Shown here: positions 24,948 to 33,018 of the stretch, in pieces | How the letters are laid out: the number at the start of each line of letters is the position of its first letter | How positions within the stretch are numbered: the first letter of the stretch is position 1 | NCBI GenBank assembly: GCA_964433495.1 | Contig: CAYSRC010000013.1 | Coordinates: forward strand, 1 to 49,945 | Reading direction: 5' to 3' | DNA length: 49,945 bases | Source of the DNA: CAYSRC01 sp964433495 | Lineage (GTDB): Bacteria; Bacillota; Clostridia; Oscillospirales; Ruminococcaceae | Position numbers and translations under genes: made by a program | The notes under the pieces: generated by a model | Told to the model about the DNA's origin: nothing | Databases searched by the model: none | Seen by the model: the letters and a program-made list of their open reading frames with translations, nothing else

Positions 24948-26516
24948 GTGAGCACGATAATAGAGACGAGAAACCTTACCAAAAAGTTTGGGGATTTTAC
25001 CGCTAACAAGGGGATAAACCTCGAAATAACCGCGGGCGAAGTCCGCGCGATCATCGGAGAAAACGGCGCGGGTAAGACCACGCTTATGAACATGCTTTAC
25101 GGTATCCTTCCGCCGACGGACGGGGAGATTCTCTTTGAGGGAAAGCCCGTCAGGATGCGCTCGCCGAAGGATGCGATTGATCTCGGCATAGGCATGGTGC
25201 ATCAGCACTTTAAGCTTGCGCCGAGTCTCAGTGTATACGAAAACGTCATACTCGGCATCGAGATGACAAAGAACATAAAGATAGGCAAAAAAGAGATAAA
25301 GACCTCGGTCATCGACAACAAAAAAGAGCGGCAGGTGGTCGACGATCTCATAAAGAAATATAACTTTAACCTCAACCCCGACGACAAGGTCAAGGATCTT
25401 TCCATCGGCGCGAGACAGCGCGTCGAGATTCTCAAGATGCTTTACCGCAACGTCAAGGTTTTGATTTTGGACGAGCCCACCGCGGTTCTCATCCCGCAGG
25501 AGATCGAGGAGCTCATCGCCAAAATTGCCGAGCTGCGCAGCATGGGGCAGACGGTCATCATCATCACTCACAAGCTCAACGAGGTCAAGCAGTGCGCTGA
25601 CAACATCAGCGTCATGCGAAGGGGAGAGCTTGTCGGCACCGTGCCCAACAACGACGAGGCGACAATGGAGAGCCTTGCCGAGATGATGGTCGGCCGCCCG
25701 GTTCTGCTGCGCGTCGAAAAGAGCGGCAAGCCTGCCGACACCGACAACGTCGTGCTCGAGGTCAGCCACCTGTCCGCAAAGGACTCCAACGGCCGTCCGG
25801 TTGTCAAGGATGTTTCCTTTAAGATACACAAAAATGAGGTCCTCGGCGTCGCCGGCATCGAGGGCAACGGCCAGACCGAGCTGATGTATCTCTTGAGCGG
25901 GCTTATGCGCGCCGAGCCCGGCAGCAGCATCAAGATTAAGGGCAAGGAGGTGCTCGGCCTGTGGCCGGACGAGCTGCGGGCTGAGGGGATAGGCCTTATC
26001 CCCGAGGACAGATACCGCCAGGGTGTGTGCCTGTCGATGCCCGTCAGCTTTAACCTCATCTCGGGCTATCACGGCAACGAGCGCTTTTGCAAGCACGGTT
26101 TCATGGACTATAAGGAGATCGTGCGCAACAAAAAGGCGCTTGTGAACGAGTACGACATCAGGCTCTCGGGCGAGGATCCGCCCGTCGGCTCGCTTTCGGG
26201 CGGCAACGCGCAGAAGGTCATCGTCGCGCGCGAGTTCAGCAGCGACCCCGACGTTCTGCTCGCCTCGCAGCCCACAAGGGGCATCGACATCGGCGCGACC
26301 GAGTTCATTCACAGGCAGCTGCTCGCCATGCGCGACAGGGGCAAGGCGGTGTTTCTCATCTCCTCCGAGCTCACCGAGGTAAAGGGACTTACCGACAGGA
26401 TAATCGTCATCCACGGCGGAGAGATAGTGGGAGAGTTTGTGTCGGATGAGGTTTCGTTCAATGAGCTCGGCTTGTACATGTCGGGCGCAAAGCGAATGGA
26501 ACGCTCGGAAAGTTAA
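24948..26516 (+). CDS. ABC transporter ATP-binding protein, double NBD (nucleoside/sugar type)
   Basis: A 522-residue tandem ATPase of the RbsA/NupA-like class partnered with BMP importers. NBD1: Walker A GENGAGKTT, signature LSIGARQRVEILK, Walker B LILDEPTAVL. NBD2 starts near residue 265 with a degenerate Walker A (GIEGNGQTE, no Lys) and a good signature LSGGNAQKVIVAREF, with ASQPTRGIDIG in place of a Walker B, as is normal in this class, where NBD2 is weakened. GTG 24948 is the only in-frame start after a TAG at 24942; GGAGG is unusually far (13 bases). It is 21 bases before the first permease gene. Confidence 0.95.
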   Translation: MSTIIETRNLTKKFGDFTANKGINLEITAGEVRAIIGENGAGKTTLMNMLYGILPPTDGEILFEGKPVRMRSPKDAIDLGIGMVHQHFKLAPSLSVYENVILGIEMTKNIKIGKKEIKTSVIDNKKERQVVDDLIKKYNFNLNPDDKVKDLSIGARQRVEILKMLYRNVKVLILDEPTAVLIPQEIEELIAKIAELRSMGQTVIIITHKLNEVKQCADNISVMRRGELVGTVPNNDEATMESLAEMMVGRPVLLRVEKSGKPADTDNVVLEVSHLSAKDSNGRPVVKDVSFKIHKNEVLGVAGIEGNGQTELMYLLSGLMRAEPGSSIKIKGKEVLGLWPDELRAEGIGLIPEDRYRQGVCLSMPVSFNLISGYHGNERFCKHGFMDYKEIVRNKKALVNEYDIRLSGEDPPVGSLSGGNAQKVIVAREFSSDPDVLLASQPTRGIDIGATEFIHRQLLAMRDRGKAVFLISSELTEVKGLTDRIIVIHGGEIVGEFVSDEVSFNELGLYMSGAKRMERSES

Positions 26517-26537
26517 CATTTTAAGAGGTAAAAATAT

Positions 26538-27620
26538 ATGGATACAGCAAAAGGGCGTACCAAGTTCTATGCCGTGCTGAATGTCTTGATCCCCCTGTTC
26601 TTCGCCTTTTTGGTGGGCGCGGTTTTTGCGCTGATCATCGGATATAACCCGCTCGAGGTCTATGGGCTCATCGTCTCGAGGGCGTTCGGCTCCTTGACAG
26701 GGATTATGCAGACTCTCGGGTTTGCAACCCCGCTGATGATGACGGGCATTGCAACGGCCTTCTGCTTTAAGGCGGGGCTTTGGAACATAGGCGTCGAGGG
26801 TCAGCTGTACATGGGCGCCATGGGCGCGGCGCTTGTCGGCGGCGGTTATTTCGGCTTCGGCAACCTGCCGGCCGGCCTGCACATGGTCGTCGCCATTCTC
26901 ATCGGTGCGCTGTGCGGCATGATCTACGCCGCCGTCCCCGCGCTTCTCAAGGCATATCTCAGCGTCAACGAGGTCGTCACTACAATAATGCTCAACTACG
27001 CCGCGACCTATTTTACGACCTATCTTGTCAAGGTACACTTTCAAGGCTCGCAGACCTTTGACGCCACCGAGGTCGTCATGGACAGCGCGGTCATCCCCAA
27101 GTTCGCATCGCGCTACCGCGTGACGTGGGCGGTCATCCTCGCGGTCGTGATAATCCTCATCATTTGGTTTGTCGAAAAGCGCACCAAGTTCGGCTACGAG
27201 ATAAGCGCGATAGGCCGCCAGCTCGAGTTCTCGGAGGCCGCAGGCATGCGGGTCAAAAAGAAGATCCTCATGATTTTCCTCATCAGCGGGGCCATCGCGG
27301 GCATTGCAGGCGCGACCGAGATTCTGGGCGTCAACAAGCAGTTTACGCCAAACTTCTCAACAAACCCCGGCCTTGGCTGGCAGGGCTACTTTATCTGCGT
27401 GCTGTCCCAAAGAAACCCCATTGCGGTTTTGATCATCGCGCTCGTCTTCGGCGGCTTCAGATACGGTAGCATCGCCGCACAGTCGAGCCTCGGCGTACCG
27501 CTTGACCTGCTCAACATCATCCAGGGTTCGCTTATCATCTTCTACTCCATCCAGTATGTCAACGAGAACACAGCTCTGTTTAAGTCGCTGAGGAAGAAGC
27601 TCAGCGCGAAGAGAGGTTAA
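26538..27620 (+). CDS. ABC transporter permease 1 (BMP/nucleoside type)
   Basis: A 360-residue inner-membrane protein, eight to ten helices. The family segment is KAGLWNIGVEGQLYMGAMGA (residues 77-96), the usual FNIGxEGQ motif of nucleoside-type permeases, and the coupling region GYEISAIGRQLEFSEAAGM contacts the ATPase. Start ATG 26538 follows AAGAGG. Two bases separate its stop from the second permease gene, so the pair is made together. Confidence 0.93.
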   Translation: MDTAKGRTKFYAVLNVLIPLFFAFLVGAVFALIIGYNPLEVYGLIVSRAFGSLTGIMQTLGFATPLMMTGIATAFCFKAGLWNIGVEGQLYMGAMGAALVGGGYFGFGNLPAGLHMVVAILIGALCGMIYAAVPALLKAYLSVNEVVTTIMLNYAATYFTTYLVKVHFQGSQTFDATEVVMDSAVIPKFASRYRVTWAVILAVVIILIIWFVEKRTKFGYEISAIGRQLEFSEAAGMRVKKKILMIFLISGAIAGIAGATEILGVNKQFTPNFSTNPGLGWQGYFICVLSQRNPIAVLIIALVFGGFRYGSIAAQSSLGVPLDLLNIIQGSLIIFYSIQYVNENTALFKSLRKKLSAKRG

Positions 27621-27622
27621 AC

Positions 27623-28549
27623 ATGGATACAATACTTAACCTTCTTTACTACACCGTCAGGATGTCCGCCCCGCTGCTTCTTTGCATCATCGGCGGCGTG
27701 TTCGTCCAAAAGGCGGGCACGATGAACTTCGCGCTCGAGGCGGGCATCAATGTCGGCGCGTTTTCGTCCATTGTTTTCACCTATCTTTCGCACAGCCTCA
27801 CCGTCGGGGTGATCATGGCGTTCGTGAGCTGCATCGCGCTCAACCTCATCTTCGGCACCTTCGTCGTCAAGCTTCACGCGAACGCGACCATTGTGGGCCT
27901 GTCCCTCAACATGCTCATCGCGGCGATCCCCCCGTTTCTTCTCGAGGCGTTCTTCCCGAGCCGGGGCTATCTGTCGGCGCAGGAGTGGATATCGCTTGAG
28001 GGGATGAACATCGACATCCCTGTCCTGCGGGACATTCCCATCCTGGGCGACATCTTCAACAACCACACCTTCCTGACCTATCTCGCGATCGTTTTGGTCA
28101 TTGTCGGGACCTACATATTCTACAAGACCAAATTCGGCATCTATGTGCAGGTGACGGGTGAAAATCTCGAGGCTGCCGAGGCGGTCGGAATCAAGACAAA
28201 CAGGATAAAGTGGACGGCGCTCATCATCTCGGCGTGCACCTGCGCGCTTGCGGGCATGAACCTCAGCGTCGAGCAGACGGGGCTGTTCAGCCTCAACATC
28301 GCGTCGGCGAGGGGTCTTATCTGCCTGAGCGCGATCAACTGCGGCAAACGACGTCCCGTTCAGTCCGCGCTGTTCGGCGTTCTGTTCGGCTTTTCGCGCG
28401 CGCTTCAGCTGATTATGTCCGAGTTCGTCGGCGCAGAGGCGGCCGAGTTTATGAACGTCATCCCGTACATCACCATCATCATCGTTTTCCTCTTCACCGA
28501 GATCCCTGTGGCGCGCAAGAACACCATGCGGATATTCAGAGAGGCTTAG
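27623..28549 (+). CDS. ABC transporter permease 2 (BMP/nucleoside type)
   Basis: A 308-residue partner permease. The matching signature is KAGTMNFALEAGINVGAFSS (about residues 30-49), a variant of the NIGxEG motif, and the coupling segment VTGENLEAAEAVGIKTNR. Eight predicted helices. With the lipoprotein, ATPase and permease 1 it completes one importer. The next gene begins 138 bases later. Confidence 0.93.
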   Translation: MDTILNLLYYTVRMSAPLLLCIIGGVFVQKAGTMNFALEAGINVGAFSSIVFTYLSHSLTVGVIMAFVSCIALNLIFGTFVVKLHANATIVGLSLNMLIAAIPPFLLEAFFPSRGYLSAQEWISLEGMNIDIPVLRDIPILGDIFNNHTFLTYLAIVLVIVGTYIFYKTKFGIYVQVTGENLEAAEAVGIKTNRIKWTALIISACTCALAGMNLSVEQTGLFSLNIASARGLICLSAINCGKRRPVQSALFGVLFGFSRALQLIMSEFVGAEAAEFMNVIPYITIIIVFLFTEIPVARKNTMRIFREA

Positions 28550-28687
28550 CGGGATTTCTGCCGCCGTCCCCGCGGGGGCGGCGGCATATACGAGAAAGCC
28601 GTTTTACAAGACATGAGACAAGAGTGTCCTTCTCGGGGCGCTTTTGAAACCACCGCTGCGGTGCAGCGTCAAAGAGACGGAGAAGAT

Positions 28688-29278
28688 ATGAGACAGGGAA
28701 AAAAGACGGCGCTTATCTGCGTCGACATGCAGAAAAACCTGACCCTTCCCGGGGGCGGGAACTACTATCCCACGGCGGGCGAGATGATGCCCCGCGCGGC
28801 CGAGATGATCAACCGCATGAGGGAGCTCGGCGCACAAATTGTTTACATTTGGACAAAGCCCGACTACTCGTCGGGGCTCACCTCCAACGGGCCCAAGGTC
28901 AACCCCGAGCTCGCGGGCAGAAAGGTGCCGCACCCGGTCGAGGGCAGGGAGCTGGATGACAGGCTCACCGTCGCGCCGGAAGACGCGGTCATAAGAAAGT
29001 TCACCTTCAGTGCTTTTTTAGGCACGCCGCTGCTTGAAACGCTCCAGCAGCTCGGGGTCGAGAACGTGCTCGTATGCGGCATAAAGACCAACGTCTGCTG
29101 CCGCCAGACGGCCATCGACGCCGCGAGCAGGGGCTTTCGCACCTACATGGTAAGAGACATGACAAGCACCAACAACGAGGAGATAAAGGCGTACCACCTC
29201 GATGAGATAAACAGGTATTTTGCAAAGGTGATCGACTCCGCCGAGGCGCTTCGCCGCCTCGAGGCGGGCGAGTTTTAA
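28688..29278 (+). CDS. Isochorismatase-family cysteine hydrolase 1
   Basis: A 196-residue cytoplasmic hydrolase with the family triad: D13 (ICVDMQ), K104 (IRKFTFSAF) and nucleophile C137 (KTNVCCRQTAID). Members cut amides, ureides or isochorismate vinyl ether through this Cys. The Asp-His...His metal site of nicotinamidases is not present between residues 50 and 75, so nicotinamidase is unlikely. A glycine-rich insert PGGGNYYPTAGEMM after the first strand is shared by all three copies. ATG 28688 makes the length identical to copies 2 and 3; the frame extends upstream to 28613 without a ribosome site there. Confidence 0.88.
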   Translation: MRQGKKTALICVDMQKNLTLPGGGNYYPTAGEMMPRAAEMINRMRELGAQIVYIWTKPDYSSGLTSNGPKVNPELAGRKVPHPVEGRELDDRLTVAPEDAVIRKFTFSAFLGTPLLETLQQLGVENVLVCGIKTNVCCRQTAIDAASRGFRTYMVRDMTSTNNEEIKAYHLDEINRYFAKVIDSAEALRRLEAGEF

Positions 29279-29293
29279 GGAGGACACGTTGTT

Positions 29294-29884
29294 ATGAAGA
29301 TGGGAAAAAAGACGGCGGTAATCTGCGTCGATTTTCAAAAGAACCTCACCGTCGAGGGCGGCGGCAACTACTACCCCACCGCGAGCGAGATGATGCCGCG
29401 CTGCATCGAGAACATCAACAGGTTCCGCGACGCCGGCGCGCACATCATATACATCTACACGAGGATGCATCCGTCGAGCGGCCTTACCTGTGCGGGTCCG
29501 TCGATAAACCCCGAGCTCGCGGGCAGGAAGGTGCCGCGTCCCGAGTGGGGGCTCGAGCTGGACGACAGGCTGCCCATACGCCCCGAGGACGACGTCATCT
29601 GCAAGTTCACCTACAGCGCGTTCCCCGGCACCCCGCTTGTCAGGACGCTTCAGCAGCGCGGCATTGAGAACGTGCTGGTCTGCGGTATCAAGACCAACGT
29701 CTGCTGCCGCCAAACGGCCATCGATTCGACGAGCCACGGATTTAAAACCTACATGATAAGCGACATGACCTGCACCAACAACGACGAGATTAAGGCGTAC
29801 CATCTCGACGAGATCAACCGGTATTTCGCAAAGGTCATCGACTCCGCCGAGGTACTTCGCCGCCTCGAGGCGGGCGAGTTTTAG
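29294..29884 (+). CDS. Isochorismatase-family cysteine hydrolase 2
   Basis: Exactly 196 residues, collinear with copy 1. Triad D13 (ICVDFQ), the CKFTYSAF Lys and C137 (KTNVCCRQTAID) are all intact, and the C-terminal 35 residues (DEIKAYHLDEINRYFAKVID) are nearly identical. AAGGAGG precedes ATG 29294 by ten bases; 15 bases after copy 1. The substrate-facing loops differ from copy 1 at 58-68 (TRMHPSSGLTCAG versus TKPDYSSGLTSNG). Confidence 0.88.
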   Translation: MKMGKKTAVICVDFQKNLTVEGGGNYYPTASEMMPRCIENINRFRDAGAHIIYIYTRMHPSSGLTCAGPSINPELAGRKVPRPEWGLELDDRLPIRPEDDVICKFTYSAFPGTPLVRTLQQRGIENVLVCGIKTNVCCRQTAIDSTSHGFKTYMISDMTCTNNDEIKAYHLDEINRYFAKVIDSAEVLRRLEAGEF

Positions 29885-29895
29885 GGGAGCGGAAA

Positions 29896-30486
29896 ATGAA
29901 GATTGGAGGCAAAACGGCCCTGCTGTCGGTCGACCTGCAAAAGCTGCTCACTCTGCCGGGGGGCGACAACTATTATCCCACGGCGGGCGAGATGATGAAG
30001 ACCACCCCGGGGCTCATCGACGAGCTGCGCTCGCTCGGCGTCCACATCGTGCACATCTATACGCAGTACCACACGAGCTCGGGCGTCACCGCCTCGGCCA
30101 AGATGGTCAACCCCGAGATGGCGGGCAGGGTGATCAAGATGCCCCCCGAGGGGCTCGAGTTGGACGACCGCGTCCATATCGAGCAGGGGGACACAGTGCT
30201 GCGGAAGTTTTCCTACAGCGCGTTTCTCGGCACCCCGTTGCTCGAGATACTCGAGCAGAAGGGGATAAGCAACATCCTCGTCAGCGGGATAAAGACCAAC
30301 GTCTGCTGCCGCTGTACCGCCGTCGACGCCGCGAGCAGGGGATTTCGCACCTACATGATAAGCGATATGACCTGCACCAACAACGACGAGATAAAGGCGT
30401 ATCACCTTGATGAGATAAACCGATATTTCGCGAAGGTTATCACCTCCTCCGAGGTGATCGAGCGGCTCAAGGCGGGGGAGCTATAA
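29896..30486 (+). CDS. Isochorismatase-family cysteine hydrolase 3
   Basis: The third 196-residue tandem copy, the most diverged (LSVDLQKLLTLPGGDNYYPT; VIKMPPEGLELDDRVHIEQG). D13, the RKFSYSAF Lys and C137 (KTNVCCRCTAVD) are retained, so all three copies look active. Its TAA is directly followed by the ATG of kinase 2 (no gap), so the two are translationally coupled. GGGGAGCGG lies just before ATG 29896. Confidence 0.88.
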   Translation: MKIGGKTALLSVDLQKLLTLPGGDNYYPTAGEMMKTTPGLIDELRSLGVHIVHIYTQYHTSSGVTASAKMVNPEMAGRVIKMPPEGLELDDRVHIEQGDTVLRKFSYSAFLGTPLLEILEQKGISNILVSGIKTNVCCRCTAVDAASRGFRTYMISDMTCTNNDEIKAYHLDEINRYFAKVITSSEVIERLKAGEL

Positions 30487-31467
30487 ATGGACAGGTTTGA
30501 TTTTGTGGTTTTCGGTAACTGCGCGACGGTGCAGATGCTCAAATTCAAGCAGATGCCGGTGGTCGGGGTGACCGACACGGCGATAAACCCGCGGGCCGAC
30601 GAGATTTTTTACGGCGGGTGCGCGTTTAACGTGTTTTACGCGCTCGCGAGGCTCGGGGCAAAGGTCTTCCCCGCGATGACCTACGCCGACATACGGTTTA
30701 AGGACAAGATATACGAAATCTGCGATGAGTACGGACTGCCGTCCTACGCGGTGACAGGCCCGCCGACGCGCTCGTACAGCACCTGCCTCATGCTTGAGGA
30801 CGCAGAGCGCAACCACATAACCATCATGTACCGCTTCGGGGAGGACTCGGACAGGGACACGGGCGAACGGTACCCGATAGAGATCAAGTCCGAGTACTTC
30901 GAGCGCTCCAAGATGGCGGTCATGGTGATGGGCACGCCGACAACGGGCTTTAAGATCGTCGAGGAGGTCAAAAAGAGCGGCATTCCGCTCGCTTTCTCCT
31001 ACCGCAACGACCCCGTGCTGTTGCCGAAAGAGCTTTTGGCAGAGATTTTGCCGCAGACCGAGGTGCTTTTTACCAACGAGACAGAGGCCGAGTATCTCAC
31101 CGGGCTGTTCGGGATGAAGCGCATCACCGATCTCTTTGAGACGGGGCTCGCAAAGGTCATCGTGACGACCCTCGGCAAGCGCGGGTGTGTGGTCTATGAA
31201 AAGAAGCGGGTCGGCGCCTTTGCAAGCACCGTTGTGCCGGTGACCGAGACCCCCGTGGGGAATGTGGACGCGGTCGGGGCGGGCGACGGCTTCGTCGCGG
31301 GCTTTTTGTACGGCTACGCCAAGGGAAAGCCCGCCTGTGTGTGCGCGCAGTACGGCAGCACGGTGTCGTCCTTTGTGATTGAAAGGATCGGCAGCACCAC
31401 AAACCTGCCCACGCTTGAGCAGATGCTCGAGCGCAACCGGCAGAGGCTGGATGCCGAGGAGGAGTAA
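30487..31467 (+). CDS. PfkB-family sugar/nucleoside kinase 2
   Basis: A 326-residue paralog of kinase 1. GG motif: YGGCAFNVFYALARLGAK (residues 42-59); NE motif FTNETEAE (195-202); catalytic D267 in DAVGAGDGF. It shares SYRNDPV and the FVIERIGSTTNLPT tail with kinase 1 (FAIERDGSTTNIPS). Having a kinase at the head of each TrpA-like group suggests parallel modules for two related substrates. The overlap-free junctions with the flanking genes (0 and 2 bases) mark one operon. Confidence 0.9.
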   Translation: MDRFDFVVFGNCATVQMLKFKQMPVVGVTDTAINPRADEIFYGGCAFNVFYALARLGAKVFPAMTYADIRFKDKIYEICDEYGLPSYAVTGPPTRSYSTCLMLEDAERNHITIMYRFGEDSDRDTGERYPIEIKSEYFERSKMAVMVMGTPTTGFKIVEEVKKSGIPLAFSYRNDPVLLPKELLAEILPQTEVLFTNETEAEYLTGLFGMKRITDLFETGLAKVIVTTLGKRGCVVYEKKRVGAFASTVVPVTETPVGNVDAVGAGDGFVAGFLYGYAKGKPACVCAQYGSTVSSFVIERIGSTTNLPTLEQMLERNRQRLDAEEE

Positions 31468-31469
31468 AC

Positions 31470-32264
31470 ATGAACATAGTTGAACGGATGAGAAACGGCG
31501 AGAAGCTCTCAATCGGGATGGTGCATACGCTGCCCCTGCCGGGGAGTTTCAGGGCCGAGGCGGACATCGAGACGATCGTTAAAAGGGCGGTCGCCGACGC
31601 GGTGACGCTAGAAAGGGCTGGCTTTGACGCGGTCGTCGTCGAAAACGTGAACGACGCGCCGTATGACGACAACCCCATGACTTGGCTGCGGGTCGCGGCG
31701 CTTACAAGGGTGTGCGCCGAGGTGCGCAGGGCGGTGTCGATCCCCATGGGCATCGACGCGTGCGGCGACCAGCGCGCGGGCTTTGACATTGCCGCAGTTA
31801 CGGGCGCGTCCTTTATAAGACTGTCCTACCTTGTCGATCTTCGAATCTCGGCGCGCGGGCTGTGCGAGCCCTGCTCGGGCGCAGCCGTTCTGCACCGCAG
31901 GGCAGTCGGGGCGCAGGACGTCGCGATGTTCGCGGACATCCAAGTCAAGCACACCTATCCGCTGCTGCCCGAAATCCCGCTCGAGATGTCGGCAAGGTGG
32001 GCGGTTGCGGCGGGCGCCGACGCGCTCATCGTCACGGGCGCGGAAACGGGTGCACAGGCGAGCACCGACGAGCTTGCGCGCACCGCAAAGGCGGCGGGCG
32101 TGCCGGTTGTCGCGGGCAGCGGTGTTTCGCCCCAAAATGTCAAAGAGCAGTACGCCGTCTGCAGCGGCGCGATCATAGGGTCGTCCCTCAAACGGGGCGG
32201 TTCCCTGATGAACCCCATCGACGAGGAGCTTGCGCGCGCGTTTATAAGCGCGGCGAGGGGGTGA
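31470..32264 (+). CDS. BtpA/SgcQ-family TIM-barrel protein
   Basis: A 264-residue barrel with the family marks: GMVHTLPLPGSFR at the first strand, VVVENVNDAPYDD at strand 2, PMGIDACGDQRAGF, FADIQVKHTYPL and a C-terminal GSGVSPQNVKEQYA, GAIIGSSLKRGGSL phosphate-type loop. BtpA was named for photosystem I biogenesis; SgcQ lies in a sugar-phosphate gene group; the enzymatic role of the family is unsettled. The (D/E)x(K)H pattern and the terminal loop fit a phospho-sugar or phospho-nucleoside ligand. It starts two bases after kinase 2 and ends five bases before TrpA-like gene 4. Confidence 0.85.
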   Translation: MNIVERMRNGEKLSIGMVHTLPLPGSFRAEADIETIVKRAVADAVTLERAGFDAVVVENVNDAPYDDNPMTWLRVAALTRVCAEVRRAVSIPMGIDACGDQRAGFDIAAVTGASFIRLSYLVDLRISARGLCEPCSGAAVLHRRAVGAQDVAMFADIQVKHTYPLLPEIPLEMSARWAVAAGADALIVTGAETGAQASTDELARTAKAAGVPVVAGSGVSPQNVKEQYAVCSGAIIGSSLKRGGSLMNPIDEELARAFISAARG

Positions 32265-32268
32265 GGGA

Positions 32269-33003
32269 TTGGGCTTTACACCGATTTATTACGTTTCGAT
32301 AGCGTGCCCGACGGTCGGGCGCACCCTCGAGATGCTGAAAACCTATATCGAGTGCGGTGCGCGCGCCTTTCAGATTGACATGCCCTCGCAAAACCCCTTT
32401 GCAGAGACTGAATTCGTGAAGTCGATGATGAAAGCGGCGGTCGAGTCGGGCGAGGGGTACGACGCCTATATGGACGGGATACGCGAGATAAGGGAAAGGT
32501 ACCCCGAAATCGAGATGCACATCGTTGTCTACAACGACGTCATCGACAGCATAGGTCTGCAAAAATTTGCGGCTTTCTGCCGCGAAATTTCCGCCGCGAG
32601 CCTGATGATCCCGGGCTCGTCGTCCGAAAATCTGCTCTATCTTGAGCTGTGCGGCTTCAGGGTGTTCCGCTCGATAACCCACGAGCTCAGCGAGGTCAGG
32701 ATAAGGCTTGCGCAGGCTGTCGGCGAGGGCGGGATAGTTTCGCTGCGCAACAAAAAGCCGGGCGAAAGGGACGTCGAGGGGCTCGAGACCTTTTCCGCAA
32801 AGTACGACTATGTCGTAAACAGGTGCGGCGTCAGCTCGCCCATATACTCGGTGTTCGGCATCAGCACGCCCGAGCAGCTCGCGCAGATAAAGGCGACGGG
32901 TGCAAGGGGGGCCATAATCGGCAACGTGCTGATGAAGCTGTGGGACGACAAGGACGCCTTTGTAGGGCTTCTCAAGGGGTTTCAGACGTTATACGAGGAA
33001 TAG
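32269..33003 (+). CDS. TrpA-like TIM-barrel protein 4
   Basis: A 244-residue barrel with QIDMPSQNPFAETE at strand 2 (Gln at the TrpA Glu49 position, Glu at Asp60), VVYNDVIDSIG at strand 4 and GARGAIIGNVLMKLWDD at the phosphate site. The first eight residues match copy 1 (GFTPIYY). The Lys/Arg loop of copies 2 and 3 is reduced to LRNKKPGERDVEGLETF. Start is TTG 32269, five bases after the BtpA-family stop, with GAGGGGGTGAGGGA overlapping that stop. Confidence 0.8.
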   Translation: MGFTPIYYVSIACPTVGRTLEMLKTYIECGARAFQIDMPSQNPFAETEFVKSMMKAAVESGEGYDAYMDGIREIRERYPEIEMHIVVYNDVIDSIGLQKFAAFCREISAASLMIPGSSSENLLYLELCGFRVFRSITHELSEVRIRLAQAVGEGGIVSLRNKKPGERDVEGLETFSAKYDYVVNRCGVSSPIYSVFGISTPEQLAQIKATGARGAIIGNVLMKLWDDKDAFVGLLKGFQTLYEE

Positions 33004-33018
33004 ATAGGGAGGTATTTG

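Noticed and set aside
24921..27044. Long minus-strand open frame (about 700 codons) opposite the ABC genes
   Set aside because: It mirrors GC-biased codons of the real plus-strand genes, with no ribosome site or family motif. The same applies to the plus-strand frame opposite yjjI (46572-48278).
28688..30486. Nicotinamidase triplet for NAD salvage
   Set aside because: The nicotinamidase metal-binding Asp-His...His motif is missing in all three copies.
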